Shown piece by piece: positions 9,032-19,335 of a stretch of 64,000 nucleotides of DNA. The notes below the pieces were generated by a model. That model was not told the origin of the DNA and made no database searches. It saw only the letters and a program-made list of their open reading frames with translations. Every line of letters starts with the position of its first letter. The stretch's first letter is position 1. This stretch comes from Pedobacter sp. MC2016-14 (GTDB lineage: Bacteria > Bacteroidota > Bacteroidia > Sphingobacteriales > Sphingobacteriaceae): assembly GCF_020991475.1 (NCBI RefSeq), contig NZ_JAJMPA010000001.1:1426001-1490000 (forward strand), given 5' to 3'. Made by a program: the position numbers and the translations under genes.

Positions 9032-11203
9032 TTAAACTGCTGCCAGGTCAAACGGAAGTTTTCTGATCCTTTTGCCTGTTAAGTCGAAAATGGCATTCGT
9101 TAAGGCAGGGGCAAAGGGGGGGAATCCAGGTTCGCCCATACCGCCCGCATCAGCATCGTTTTCCATAATGTATACTTCGGTCGGCGGAATGTCCGTGATC
9201 CTCGGCATTTTGTAATCATAGAAATTTCGTTGCTCTACCATACCATCCTTAAAGGTAATCTCATGAGTAGTTGCCGCGCCTATAGCCATCACCACACTAC
9301 CTTCCACCTGGGCTTTGATGATGTCAGGGTTCACGTACCAGCCGCAGTCCACCACTACCCAAACTTTGTCAATGTGGATGCCGCCGGTTTTCGCTTTAGA
9401 CACCTTAACTATATGGCCAACGGTACTGGCAAAACATTCCGTAATGGCTACGCCATAGCCCTCGTTCTTTTTTCTGCTTTTCCAACCCGAAACCGCTTCC
9501 ATTTTATCGATCAGGAGCTGGCTTCTTTCATCCTTCAGGTATTTCCTTCTCAGTTCAAGCGGATCTTGCATGGCTTTTTGGGCAATTTCGTCTAAAAAGC
9601 TTTCATAGGCAAAGCCGTTGGTAGATGCGTATACCGAACGCCAGAAACTGGTGGGTATCGGTGTTTTAAAAGGTACATCCGCAAAACTGATGTTTTTTAT
9701 ACTGTCATAATAAGGTTTTAAAAATCCCTCTGAGGTACTTCTGTTTGGCTTTCCATTGTCACCACCCCGCCAGTGGTCGTTATTTTGACCCGCCATCCGG
9801 AATTTGAGCGCAGTAATTTCACCTTTCTCCACAGCCCCTTCGCAACGGTAAGAGACCCCCGGACGGTAAGGCCCCTGTGTGGCATCATCTTCCCTGGTCC
9901 AAACCACCTGTACCGGTGCTCCAATCTCTTTTGAAACCATAACCGCTTCATATGGATAGTCCGGCATTGCCTTTCTTCCAAATCCTCCACCCAAAAAGGT
10001 CATGTTCACAATAACCTTCTCCCTTGCCAGGCCCAATTTTTTACTCACATAATCCTGGATCCAGTTGGGTGCCTGTACAGGTCCCCAAATTTCTACTTTA
10101 TCGCCCTGAAAATGAGCAATGCAGTTTACCGGTTCCATGCAACTGTGAGACTGGTAAGGTGTTTCATAAACTACATCCAGCTTGTCTTTTGCCTGGGCAA
10201 TAACTCCTGTTGGGTCGCCCTGCGTCTTTAAAGGCAAGCCTTCGCTGCTTTGTAGCAATTCGCGATGGCGTTTGTAGATTTCTGGTGTACTAACGTGTTC
10301 AAAGCCAGTGTCATCCCATTCTATTCGTAGCGCTTTTTTGCCTTGCATGGCCGCCCAGGTAGAGTTGGCTACCACAGCTACGCCCTCGCGATCCGTGTCC
10401 CATACACCCATCACTACTTTAAATACATGGCTTACGCCGGGAACCTTTAACGCAGCAGAAGCATCAAAGCTTTTCACTTTTCCCCGCATACGCGGGTTCC
10501 GTTCAACGGCAGCAAATTTTAAACCCGGAATTCTTTTGTCAATTCCAAAAATGGCTTCACCATTGGTTTTCATGGGTGAGTCACGGCGGTGCGATGCTTT
10601 GCCGATCACCTTATAGTCTTTTCTTTCCTTTAATTTTACTGTTGCGGGTGCGCTTAGTTTGCTGGCTTCTTCTACCAGTTCACCATAATGGAATTTTTTG
10701 CCTGAAGACCTATGGATTACATGCCCCAATTCAGCATAGCAATCCTCAGCAGGTACTTTCCAGCGGGATGCCGCGGCCATAATTAGTACTTCACGTGCAG
10801 TTGCACTCAACTTGAGGAGGTTTTTGTAACTTCCTCGTACAGTAGAGCTGCCGCCCGTTAGCTGGCTGCCGTATTTTTTCTCATCGCCCTGCGTAAGCTG
10901 AATATCTACCCCATACAAATCAACTTCCAGTTCTTCCGCAATAATCTGGGCAATGGAATGGTAAACACCCTGGCCCATTTCTGCCCGGTGACAAATCAGC
11001 GTCACCTTACCATTGGTATTAATGATGATCCAGGCGGCCAATTCTACACCTGCATTGCCAAGAGGATTTGGCACTGCATTGATTACTTTTGCTTCAGCCT
11101 CGCCAGACATATATAGTCCAAGGCAAAGGGCCGTACTTCCTATACCTGCAATCTTAAGGAAATTCCTTCTGGACAGGTGCTCAACTTCTTCTGATACTGA
11201 CAT
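9032..11203 (-). CDS. Molybdopterin-binding catalytic subunit, xanthine dehydrogenase family (IorB-like)
   Basis: 723 residues. The N-terminus carries a Tat signal (SRRNFLKIAG, residues 11-20), so the subunit is predicted to be folded in the cytoplasm and exported. The body matches the large subunit of isoquinoline 1-oxidoreductase-like hydroxylases: HRAEMGQGVYHS, GGGFGRKAMPDYPYE, and GGMGEPGFPP with the catalytic Glu at about residue 691 near the C-terminus. Such enzymes hydroxylate N-heterocycles or oxidise aldehydes using water-derived oxygen at a Mo-cytosine-dinucleotide cofactor. It is the last gene of a minus-strand set with a cytochrome c and a 2Fe-2S subunit. The substrate is unknown. 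Confidence 0.9.
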   Translation of the reverse strand: MSVSEEVEHLSRRNFLKIAGIGSTALCLGLYMSGEAEAKVINAVPNPLGNAGVELAAWIIINTNGKVTLICHRAEMGQGVYHSIAQIIAEELEVDLYGVDIQLTQGDEKKYGSQLTGGSSTVRGSYKNLLKLSATAREVLIMAAASRWKVPAEDCYAELGHVIHRSSGKKFHYGELVEEASKLSAPATVKLKERKDYKVIGKASHRRDSPMKTNGEAIFGIDKRIPGLKFAAVERNPRMRGKVKSFDASAALKVPGVSHVFKVVMGVWDTDREGVAVVANSTWAAMQGKKALRIEWDDTGFEHVSTPEIYKRHRELLQSSEGLPLKTQGDPTGVIAQAKDKLDVVYETPYQSHSCMEPVNCIAHFQGDKVEIWGPVQAPNWIQDYVSKKLGLAREKVIVNMTFLGGGFGRKAMPDYPYEAVMVSKEIGAPVQVVWTREDDATQGPYRPGVSYRCEGAVEKGEITALKFRMAGQNNDHWRGGDNGKPNRSTSEGFLKPYYDSIKNISFADVPFKTPIPTSFWRSVYASTNGFAYESFLDEIAQKAMQDPLELRRKYLKDERSQLLIDKMEAVSGWKSRKKNEGYGVAITECFASTVGHIVKVSKAKTGGIHIDKVWVVVDCGWYVNPDIIKAQVEGSVVMAIGAATTHEITFKDGMVEQRNFYDYKMPRITDIPPTEVYIMENDADAGGMGEPGFPPFAPALTNAIFDLTGKRIRKLPFDLAAV

Positions 11204-11225
11204 ATGCTAAGATTAAAGAGTCAAT

Positions 11226-11831
11226 TTATTTTTTCGGGGCATAAGCGCCTGTGGTAATCCAGGTAATCCATGCTTTTTTAAATGCAGCATGGCTCATTGG
11301 CGGTTTAGTGCGGCCTTCGCCCATATTCCAGCCAGCCAATACTAAACCATCGTCTGCGTGTTCAATTAACTGCTGCATGTTTTTATGGCCATTCTGTTTT
11401 GGGTCTACCATTTGTTTGGCCAGCTGACGGGGAGTTCTGCCCTGAAATACCATTTTCATGTCGGCAGGTGGCAAATGCCAGTTTGGATTGCCCGGGGGGG
11501 TATGCAAACCAGGCGTATTTTCTGGCTGGTGACAATTGGCACATTTCATCGCCAATACACCTTTGCCGTCCAGGCCTCTTTTAGGCAACATGGTATGTAA
11601 ATGACTGTCATCTCCCTGCAAAGGAACGTCACCTGAGGGGTGGCAGTTCATGCAGCGCGGACTCATCAATACCCGATATACTTGTTTAAATGCAGCTACA
11701 GAGGCAATACTGTCTTTTTTAATCTTTAGTGGGGCAGGGGCGGCAGTTTTTGGCTCGCTATCGCCATTCAATCCAAAAGCCATGATCGCAATCATGGAAA
11801 GCACAATGGCCATTACAATTACCGCTTTCAT
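11226..11831 (-). CDS. Di-heme c-type cytochrome, electron-transfer partner of the Mo hydroxylase
   Basis: 201 residues from the ATG at 11829-11831, which overlaps the upstream stop by 4 bp (ATGA). An in-frame upstream start would create a long overlap with the 2Fe-2S gene and hide the leader [20 protein letters not shown]. Two heme-binding motifs are visible, CMNCH (60-64) and CANCH (97-101). The protein is expected to be periplasmic or anchored by the uncleaved leader. Position between the two hydroxylase subunits implies that it takes electrons from the 2Fe-2S subunit toward the respiratory chain in place of a FAD subunit. Confidence 0.88.
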   Translation of the reverse strand: MKAVIVMAIVLSMIAIMAFGLNGDSEPKTAAPAPLKIKKDSIASVAAFKQVYRVLMSPRCMNCHPSGDVPLQGDDSHLHTMLPKRGLDGKGVLAMKCANCHQPENTPGLHTPPGNPNWHLPPADMKMVFQGRTPRQLAKQMVDPKQNGHKNMQQLIEHADDGLVLAGWNMGEGRTKPPMSHAAFKKAWITWITTGAYAPKK

Positions 11832-12301
11832 CTTACACCACCTTCCTTCTTTTGCATTTCTGCAGCTAAATGTATGGCTTTGCGGATACGCAGATAGGTG
11901 CCGCACCTGCAGATGTTGCCGGCCATGGCATCATCAATCTCCTGATCAGTTGGGTTGGGTTTTTCTTTCAACAAAACTGCGGCAGACATCAGCTGACCAG
12001 AATGGCAATAACCGCATTGCGGAACATCCGCTTCATTCCAGGCCCGCTGTAAAGGATGGTCATTGTTTGCTGATAAACCTTCAATTGTTGTAATTTCCTG
12101 CCCAACAGCCCGCTTTACTTTGGTTACGCAAGATCTTACGGCTTCACCGTTAAGGTGTACAACGCAAGCGCCGCATTGTGCAACGCCGCAGCCAAACTTA
12201 GTGCCCGTTAGGCCAACAAGATCACGGATCGCCCATAATAAAGGCATCTCAGGATCTGCATCTATGGTATGCGGCTGCTGATTAATTTTTAATGTAATCA
12301 T
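11828..12301 (-). CDS. 2Fe-2S subunit of the molybdenum hydroxylase (IorA-like)
   Basis: 157 residues, the usual length for the small subunit. The plant-ferredoxin-type cluster ligands are C38, C43, C46 and C58 ([11 protein letters not shown]). The helical-domain cluster ligands are C96, C99, C131 and C133 (QCGYCHSGQ and ICRCG). No signal peptide is present, so export would have to be by piggyback with the Tat-signal-bearing catalytic subunit, as known for this family. The stop overlaps the cytochrome start, implying translational coupling. Genes for molybdenum cofactor synthesis or a dedicated chaperone are not nearby. Confidence 0.92.
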   Translation of the reverse strand: MITLKINQQPHTIDADPEMPLLWAIRDLVGLTGTKFGCGVAQCGACVVHLNGEAVRSCVTKVKRAVGQEITTIEGLSANNDHPLQRAWNEADVPQCGYCHSGQLMSAAVLLKEKPNPTDQEIDDAMAGNICRCGTYLRIRKAIHLAAEMQKKEGGVR

Positions 12302-12408
12302 ATGTAGATGATCTAGTGGTTACTCAAATTTACTATTTAAATACATTGAACTGACAATATGTTTAAAAATCAGTAAAAATGGTAGGCATATCAGTAATAC
12401 GTATCATG

Positions 12409-12903
12409 CTATTTATTGATAACCATTTTAACAGGTCTTCTCAAATGCGAGAAGGTCAATGACCCCATTCTCCACTTTCCTTTTTCTTTCAGATATACTT
12501 CGGTTACCATAAAGGGGTTAACCACTTCATTTCCGCCAACAACGGCCTGCAAGTCAATATCGTTCAGGAGTATTGCGGTGTTTCCGAAAATATTTACCGT
12601 AGCACTGTAAATTTCGGCTTTCTTATACCAAATCATACCGCTTTTAATCACTTCCATTTCCCTGGCTTTATTTGAGCTTCCGCTCATGTGAACAAAGACC
12701 GCGCGCTCAACAAAGAGGTCATCTAAGGTATCTAATTTTTTGTCTGCCATCCACAGCCATTTTGCCCTGGAAAGATCAAGGATTTCCTGCTCAGCTTTTG
12801 TAGGAATTGTAGTATTTGATGAGGGTGTTTGCGTTGTACTCTGTGCAAACGACCATTTTAAACCGAATAATACCAATAATACGATAAGGATTGTTGTTTT
12901 CAT
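12409..12903 (-). CDS. Secreted NTF2-like (SnoaL/DUF4440) protein
   Basis: 164 residues with a clear signal peptide (MKTTILIVLLVLFGLKWSFAQ). The mature part has the cone-shaped NTF2-like pattern: helical EQEILDLSRAKWLWMADKKLD, VFVHMSGSS, ATVNIFGNTAILLNDID and a final MVTEVYLKEKGKWRMGSLTFS strand set. The family includes ketosteroid isomerase-like enzymes and non-enzymatic ligand binders, so the activity cannot be assigned. It lies 107 bp upstream of the 2Fe-2S gene on the same strand and may begin the hydroxylase operon. Confidence 0.8.
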   Translation of the reverse strand: MKTTILIVLLVLFGLKWSFAQSTTQTPSSNTTIPTKAEQEILDLSRAKWLWMADKKLDTLDDLFVERAVFVHMSGSSNKAREMEVIKSGMIWYKKAEIYSATVNIFGNTAILLNDIDLQAVVGGNEVVNPFMVTEVYLKEKGKWRMGSLTFSHLRRPVKMVINK

Positions 12904-13123
12904 ACTTTAAATTCTAGTGGTTTTATACATACCAGCTTACATTTTTCCGGTAGGTTTGGTATTGTTATTTATTTCCTCTTCTAGCCAATGAAGCCAAATA
13001 ATTTTCAAAGCTTAGCTTCAACTCAAAAAGAAGTCCTTTGTTCCAGAGAAATATTTATAAATCTCGTTCTGTGTGGATGTAAGTTAGTTTATGTTATACA
13101 GGTAAAAATAAGGATAAAGTTTC

Positions 13124-13852
13124 TTATGCTTTTTCTTTTAGGACTTCATTTAAAACAGCTTCCGCTGATGCAGCGTCAGCCGGGGCAACGGTGTTTTTTA
13201 TAATTGACATAAACTCTCGTAACTGTCCAGGCTTTATACCAACATTTAAACAAAGGCCTAAATGTGATCGCAGCATGGGCTCAACACCCCCTATACTGCT
13301 AAGCACAGCTACCGTTACCAATTCCCGTTCCTGATACGTTAAAATGTCTCGGTCAAAAATATCCGCAAACAAATGCTCCTTAAGGAATGCCTCTATTTCA
13401 GGTGCAAAAGCAGCGTAACCGGTCTTTGTACCACCTTCCTTAACTCCGGAAAGCTTCTCCAATGTTTCCTTTCCGCGTTCATATTTACTTCTGGAATCTT
13501 TAACTGGTGATGCTTCGCGGCCTTGTGTGTCATTAATGCCTTTAGCTTTGCGTTCTTTTAAAACATCCATAAAGGTCATTAAGCCCCTTAAACTTCGTGG
13601 AAAACCGCAGTAAGCATAAATATGCACCAAGCCTTCCCTAATTTCATTAACCGTAATTCCCGAATCAAGTGCGGTAATGCAGGCAACTTTCAATTTAAGC
13701 AAATCCCCTTTTGCAGCATAAGAAGCCAGGGTAACCAGTCCCTTTTCCTTTGAGGTTAAAGTAGTGTTCATTGGTTTATGTTGTTGTGATTTTACACTCA
13801 ATGCCATCATACATAATATCAGCAGCACGGCTGCTTTTTGAGTTAGTTTCAT
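13124..13852 (-). CDS. Exported carboxymuconolactone decarboxylase-like protein
   Basis: 242 residues with signal peptide MKLTQKAAVLLILCMMALSVKSQ. Two CMD-type repeats are visible. The first has LVTLASYAAKGDLLKLKVAC and REGLVHIYAYCGFPRS, with the conserved Glu and His. The second has LTYQERELVTVAVLSSIGG and MLRSHLGLCLNVG. No CxxC pair of the AhpD type is present, so a peroxidase function is unlikely. Two-repeat relatives are often called 4-carboxymuconolactone decarboxylase, but the signal peptide and context argue against beta-ketoadipate metabolism. It starts 9 bp after the flavodoxin stop and is cotranscribed with it. Confidence 0.82.
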   Translation of the reverse strand: MKLTQKAAVLLILCMMALSVKSQQHKPMNTTLTSKEKGLVTLASYAAKGDLLKLKVACITALDSGITVNEIREGLVHIYAYCGFPRSLRGLMTFMDVLKERKAKGINDTQGREASPVKDSRSKYERGKETLEKLSGVKEGGTKTGYAAFAPEIEAFLKEHLFADIFDRDILTYQERELVTVAVLSSIGGVEPMLRSHLGLCLNVGIKPGQLREFMSIIKNTVAPADAASAEAVLNEVLKEKA

Positions 13853-13861
13853 AAAACACTT

Positions 13862-14494
13862 TTAAATAATCATTTTTAGTTTCTTTAACCAGGTCGTTAT
13901 TTCCACCTGTACCTGTTTTTCTTTTGTTCCCTGTATCACAAATAATACGCCATCCCTTTCTATACCCCCTTTTGTAGTATAGCCTTCCAGTATATGACCT
14001 CCGGGGCTTAAATCCCTTACCGTATCAAAAGAGCTTCCAATTCCGTAGCCAGCATTGGTGTTAAAAGGAACCAGGGTTTTTCCTTTAAAATTATATTGCT
14101 TCAGGAAGCTTTTAACAGGTGGCGGCAATTGCATTCCCCAGGTCGGAAAGCCAAGAAATATAATGTCATATTTCTCCATATTGTCAATCTGTGTTGCAAG
14201 CGGTGGCAAGTAGCCGGTTTCATTTTCTTTGGCCACTTGGTCTACAATAGCTTTATAATCTTCAGGATAGGGGGTTTTAAGCTCCAAAGAGGCCAAAGTT
14301 CCACCAACATTTTTATGGATCATCTCTGCTATCGCCTTCGTATTTTTAGTACGGGACAAGTAAACGATCAATACATTTTTATCTTTCAACATTTCCCCCT
14401 TTTCAGATGCGGTACTTTGTGCTTTTGAACAACCACAAAGAATGTTCAAAAGCAGCGCCGTCATCAACGCAATAGATTTAATGTTCTTGTTCAT
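13862..14494 (-). CDS. Flavodoxin-like lipoprotein
   Basis: 210 residues. The leader ends in ILCGCSKAQS, a lipobox-like site, so the protein appears exported and lipidated, which is unusual for flavodoxins. The FMN phosphate loop is SRTKNTKAIAE after NVLIVYL. The second FMN-contact region is FLGFPTWGMQLPPP and the third is FNTNAGYGIGSSFD. This matches the flavodoxin_4 group commonly found next to aldo/keto reductases and carboxymuconolactone decarboxylases. It probably acts as an FMN reductase or electron carrier. It lies between an aldo/keto reductase and the CMD gene. Confidence 0.85.
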   Translation of the reverse strand: MNKNIKSIALMTALLLNILCGCSKAQSTASEKGEMLKDKNVLIVYLSRTKNTKAIAEMIHKNVGGTLASLELKTPYPEDYKAIVDQVAKENETGYLPPLATQIDNMEKYDIIFLGFPTWGMQLPPPVKSFLKQYNFKGKTLVPFNTNAGYGIGSSFDTVRDLSPGGHILEGYTTKGGIERDGVLFVIQGTKEKQVQVEITTWLKKLKMII

Positions 14495-14525
14495 TTGTTT
14501 GTACTTATTTTAAGCTGCCAGGCTA

Positions 14526-15686
<1,161 letters not shown>

Positions 15687-15747
15687 GATTGTTATTTATC
15701 AGTGAACCAATAGCCACCTTCTTTTTGTCTGAGGTGTACTTTAACAC

Positions 15748-16611
<864 letters not shown>

Positions 16612-16618
16612 TCAATTT

Positions 16619-16646
16619 TTGCATATCACGTAGTATACATATGCAA
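16619..16646 (-). promoter_or_regulatory. Inverted repeat, candidate operator of the AKR cluster
   Basis: TTGCATAT (16619-16626) and ATATGCAA (16639-16646) are perfect inverted repeats separated by 12 nt, 25-53 bp upstream of the aldo/keto reductase ATG. This is a suitable place for a dimeric regulator. The regulator is unknown. Confidence 0.4.
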
Positions 16647-16731
16647 TAATATCTACAAATATCTGTCCATACTTTCAGGTAAATAGGATACAGATTACGG
16701 TATTTACTACCATTATTACTGATGGATAATT

Positions 16732-16780
16732 TTAGGGGCCGGGTTTTAAATGACCCCTAACTTTTTTGAATAACCGGCCC
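16732..16780. repeat. Two overlapping inverted repeats
   Basis: TTAGGGG (16732-16738) pairs with CCCCTAA (16754-16760), and CTTTTTT follows on the plus strand. GGGCC-GG-GTT (16736-16745) can instead pair with AACCGGCCC (16772-16780). The two pairings are mutually exclusive. The site lies just downstream of the last TlpA gene of locus A2 on the minus strand and may serve as its 3' end. Confidence 0.35.
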
Positions 16781-16800
16781 GCTAATGGTCTTAAGAAGTT

Positions 16801-17910
16801 CTACCGGATAAGTTCTGTCAGCATTTTATCCAAATCCTTACCGTGAAGGTCTTTCGCCAGGATCTTACCATCAGGTCCAACAAGGAAATTCTGCGGTATA
16901 ACTTTTACATCATATAAAACTGCTACAGCATTGGTTGGTCCCTTAAAGTCACACAAATGGATCCATGGTAAGCCATCTTCTTTAATTGCTTTTGCCCAGG
17001 CCTCCTTGTTGTTGTCCATCGATATACTTAAAATTTCGAACTTTTTATCCTTGAATTTATCGTATGCTTTAAGCAGGTTAGGATTTTCCTGTCTGCAAGG
17101 TCCGCACCAGCTTGCCCAAAAATCAATCAGCACGTATTTCCCCTTAAATGATGAAAGTGAAATGCTTTTACCATTCAGGTCTTTTTGGACAAAATCAAGG
17201 GCAGTCTTGCCAATTCCTACATTATTGGCCAATGCTAATCGTTCTCCGATGTATTTTCCATTTGGGCTGGCTTTCATCCCAGGGCTTAAAGCCTCATACA
17301 ATGGGCCTAGTTTTGTTTCGTCTATATTAGTCATACGGCTTAAGACGAGGTTTAATGAGATATAAGAGTCTGGGTTTTTCAGCACAAATTCTTCTTCTAT
17401 AGCCGTAGCTTTTTTTCGCAAAGCTTCCATCTGAGCGGCAAAAGGGTCTGCAGCTTTTATATCCCCGGCCTTATAAAGCTCCCTTAGCTTTGCAGATATT
17501 GGGTTCATCTCTTCCTGGACTGGTTTTAACATAGCCCTCAGTTTTAAGTAATCGGATTGTGTTTTTCCACCGGTGACCGTAGCGTTTTGCAAATCTTTTC
17601 CTGTAATCGTAATTCTCGTATTTTCGAGCATAAATTCCTTGCTGTTCAATGATCCCGTAGTGATACCCATACTGGTTAGGGGCATTATGATGTTCGCCCT
17701 TGTCGGATAGTCTACCTTACCTGTAAACTGAAATGTCCCGTTTTTCAGTACTGCCGTGTCCCGAACCAATTTTCGTTCAAGTGTGTAGTTCAGCAATACT
17801 TTCTGTCCCTCCTGGGCCTCATATAATTTTCCCTGGACTACAAATCCATCTTGGGCGCTTGCGGTGAATGCAAACATACCCAGCATGGCGGTGATTAGTG
17901 TTCTTATCAT
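16801..17910 (-). CDS. DUF4369-TlpA thiol-disulfide oxidoreductase (locus A2)
   Basis: 369 residues with signal peptide MIRTLITAMLGMFAFTASAQ. An N-terminal DUF4369 beta domain (FVVQGKLYEAQEGQKV) is followed by a helical linker (about 125-215) and a C-terminal TlpA/AhpC-type thioredoxin domain with active site WCGPC (C269-C272) and cis-Pro loop VIPQNF. Proteins of this build act in the periplasm to reduce or rearrange disulfides. The start overlaps the upstream TlpA stop by 4 bp (ATGA), so expression is coupled. It is the last gene of the A2 SusCD locus. The client protein or substrate is unknown. Confidence 0.9.
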   Translation of the reverse strand: MIRTLITAMLGMFAFTASAQDGFVVQGKLYEAQEGQKVLLNYTLERKLVRDTAVLKNGTFQFTGKVDYPTRANIIMPLTSMGITTGSLNSKEFMLENTRITITGKDLQNATVTGGKTQSDYLKLRAMLKPVQEEMNPISAKLRELYKAGDIKAADPFAAQMEALRKKATAIEEEFVLKNPDSYISLNLVLSRMTNIDETKLGPLYEALSPGMKASPNGKYIGERLALANNVGIGKTALDFVQKDLNGKSISLSSFKGKYVLIDFWASWCGPCRQENPNLLKAYDKFKDKKFEILSISMDNNKEAWAKAIKEDGLPWIHLCDFKGPTNAVAVLYDVKVIPQNFLVGPDGKILAKDLHGKDLDKMLTELIR

Positions 17911-19307
17911 GGTTTTATATTTCGGTTGTTTGAGATTGGTGATTTAGCCTGGTCAATCATAGCAGATAACTCTGCAACGACAACATCGTTCCCGCCCGAA
18001 AAGCCGGAGGTTGTAAATCTGATCATCCCATCCCCGTCCACTATTATTTTGGTAGGGATTCCGGCAATTCCAAACGAATTTGCAGTGTCGTTTTTCTTTG
18101 TAACAGGATTTTTTATATCCATATACAAATTGAAGTTGTAATTGTTGTTCGTAAGAAACCTTTTCGCATCGGCTATCGGATCCGCAACACGCTCCAGTGT
18201 ATGGACAAATAGAAACTTTACATTTGGGTCGTCTTTGTATTTATCCACAGCCATTTGCATCGCAGGAAAAGATTTTACACATGGCCCGCACCAGGTGGCC
18301 CAAAAATCCAGAACAATGGTTTTACCTTTAAAATCCGCCAGAGAAACCATTTTTCCGGTTTCATCCTGTAAGCGGAAATTTGGTGAAGCCCGGTTTATTC
18401 TGCTGCGCGCTACTCTCTCCATCGTACTCGCCTTAAGTTTCTCATCCAAAGCGGCAAAATAGCTTGCAGTTTCTGTTCCAGGATTAAGTTTCTTATAGGA
18501 CACTTCCAGTTGCTTCCTGGTTTCGTCGTCACTCTTTCCGTCCAGAACTAATTTCTCCAATAATGGAAATGCTTCTTGATATCCGCCGTTTAAGCTTAAA
18601 AGATTCGCATAATGCGAGATAAGTGCATTGTTTTTTCTTGGTAAATTAGCGTATACCTCTTTTGCATAGCTTAATGCTTCTTTGTTTTTGCCCATCACTG
18701 CTAAGATTTTACTGTAGGTGTAGGCCACTGCATAATACTCAAACTTAGCATCAGATTTGATTAATGCTTGTTTTGCCAATTCCAATTCAGGCTTAATAAA
18801 TTGTTCCGCTGCCGTTGGATCGTATTTAAGGATTGATTCGCCCAACGTTATTTTATTAATAATGTCTTTCATATACTTGGTATATGTTAGTGCTTTGGGG
18901 ATATCCCTGTTAATATTTACAATATTGTTTGCAACATTAAAACTGAGGTTATCTGCATTTGCGTTAGGGAAATCTTTAACATACCTTGCAAACAAGGCTT
19001 CCTGTTTTTCTGGAGCTGCCTCAACAATTTGATTCTGAGCGGCATTAGATGCATTTCTTCCTCGTGGAAAACGTTTGATCAACACCGCTTGTAAAGAGTC
19101 TGCTTTTGTTTCATTTCGACCATAGAACCGAACAAGGACTTCCATTTGATCTTCAGTCCCTGCTTCAAGCTGTTTGACGAGTTTATTAAATGCGCTGGGG
19201 TCTTTTTCTTTTTGCAAAGAATCCAGAAGGGGATTAATTTGTTGCTGAGCCAGGCTATGCAAGGTACTAAACAGCAGGATTACAAATGATAGGTTTTTTA
19301 GCTGCAT
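17907..19307 (-). CDS. TlpA-type thioredoxin with long helical N-terminal domain (locus A2)
   Basis: 466 residues with signal peptide MQLKNLSFVILLFSTLHSLAQ. Unlike its neighbours it lacks DUF4369. About 300 residues of alpha-helical, TPR-like repeats (AAEQFIKPELELAKQALIKS, ISHYANLLSLNGGYQEAFPL) precede the thioredoxin domain. The active site is WATWCGPCVKS (C340-C343), with cis-Pro in IAGIPTK. The helical part could bind a partner or substrate peptide. It starts 28 bp after the stop of the TlpA gene at 19336 and overlaps the next TlpA gene by 4 bp. Confidence 0.88.
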   Translation of the reverse strand: MQLKNLSFVILLFSTLHSLAQQQINPLLDSLQKEKDPSAFNKLVKQLEAGTEDQMEVLVRFYGRNETKADSLQAVLIKRFPRGRNASNAAQNQIVEAAPEKQEALFARYVKDFPNANADNLSFNVANNIVNINRDIPKALTYTKYMKDIINKITLGESILKYDPTAAEQFIKPELELAKQALIKSDAKFEYYAVAYTYSKILAVMGKNKEALSYAKEVYANLPRKNNALISHYANLLSLNGGYQEAFPLLEKLVLDGKSDDETRKQLEVSYKKLNPGTETASYFAALDEKLKASTMERVARSRINRASPNFRLQDETGKMVSLADFKGKTIVLDFWATWCGPCVKSFPAMQMAVDKYKDDPNVKFLFVHTLERVADPIADAKRFLTNNNYNFNLYMDIKNPVTKKNDTANSFGIAGIPTKIIVDGDGMIRFTTSGFSGGNDVVVAELSAMIDQAKSPISNNRNIKP

Positions 19308-19335
19308 AAATTTGTTGTTATTTTAATTGATCGTT

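Noticed and set aside
9230..9595. 121-codon plus-strand frame inside the molybdenum hydroxylase gene
   Set aside because: Antisense to the conserved catalytic subunit with no family similarity; one of several such shadows across 9032-12301.
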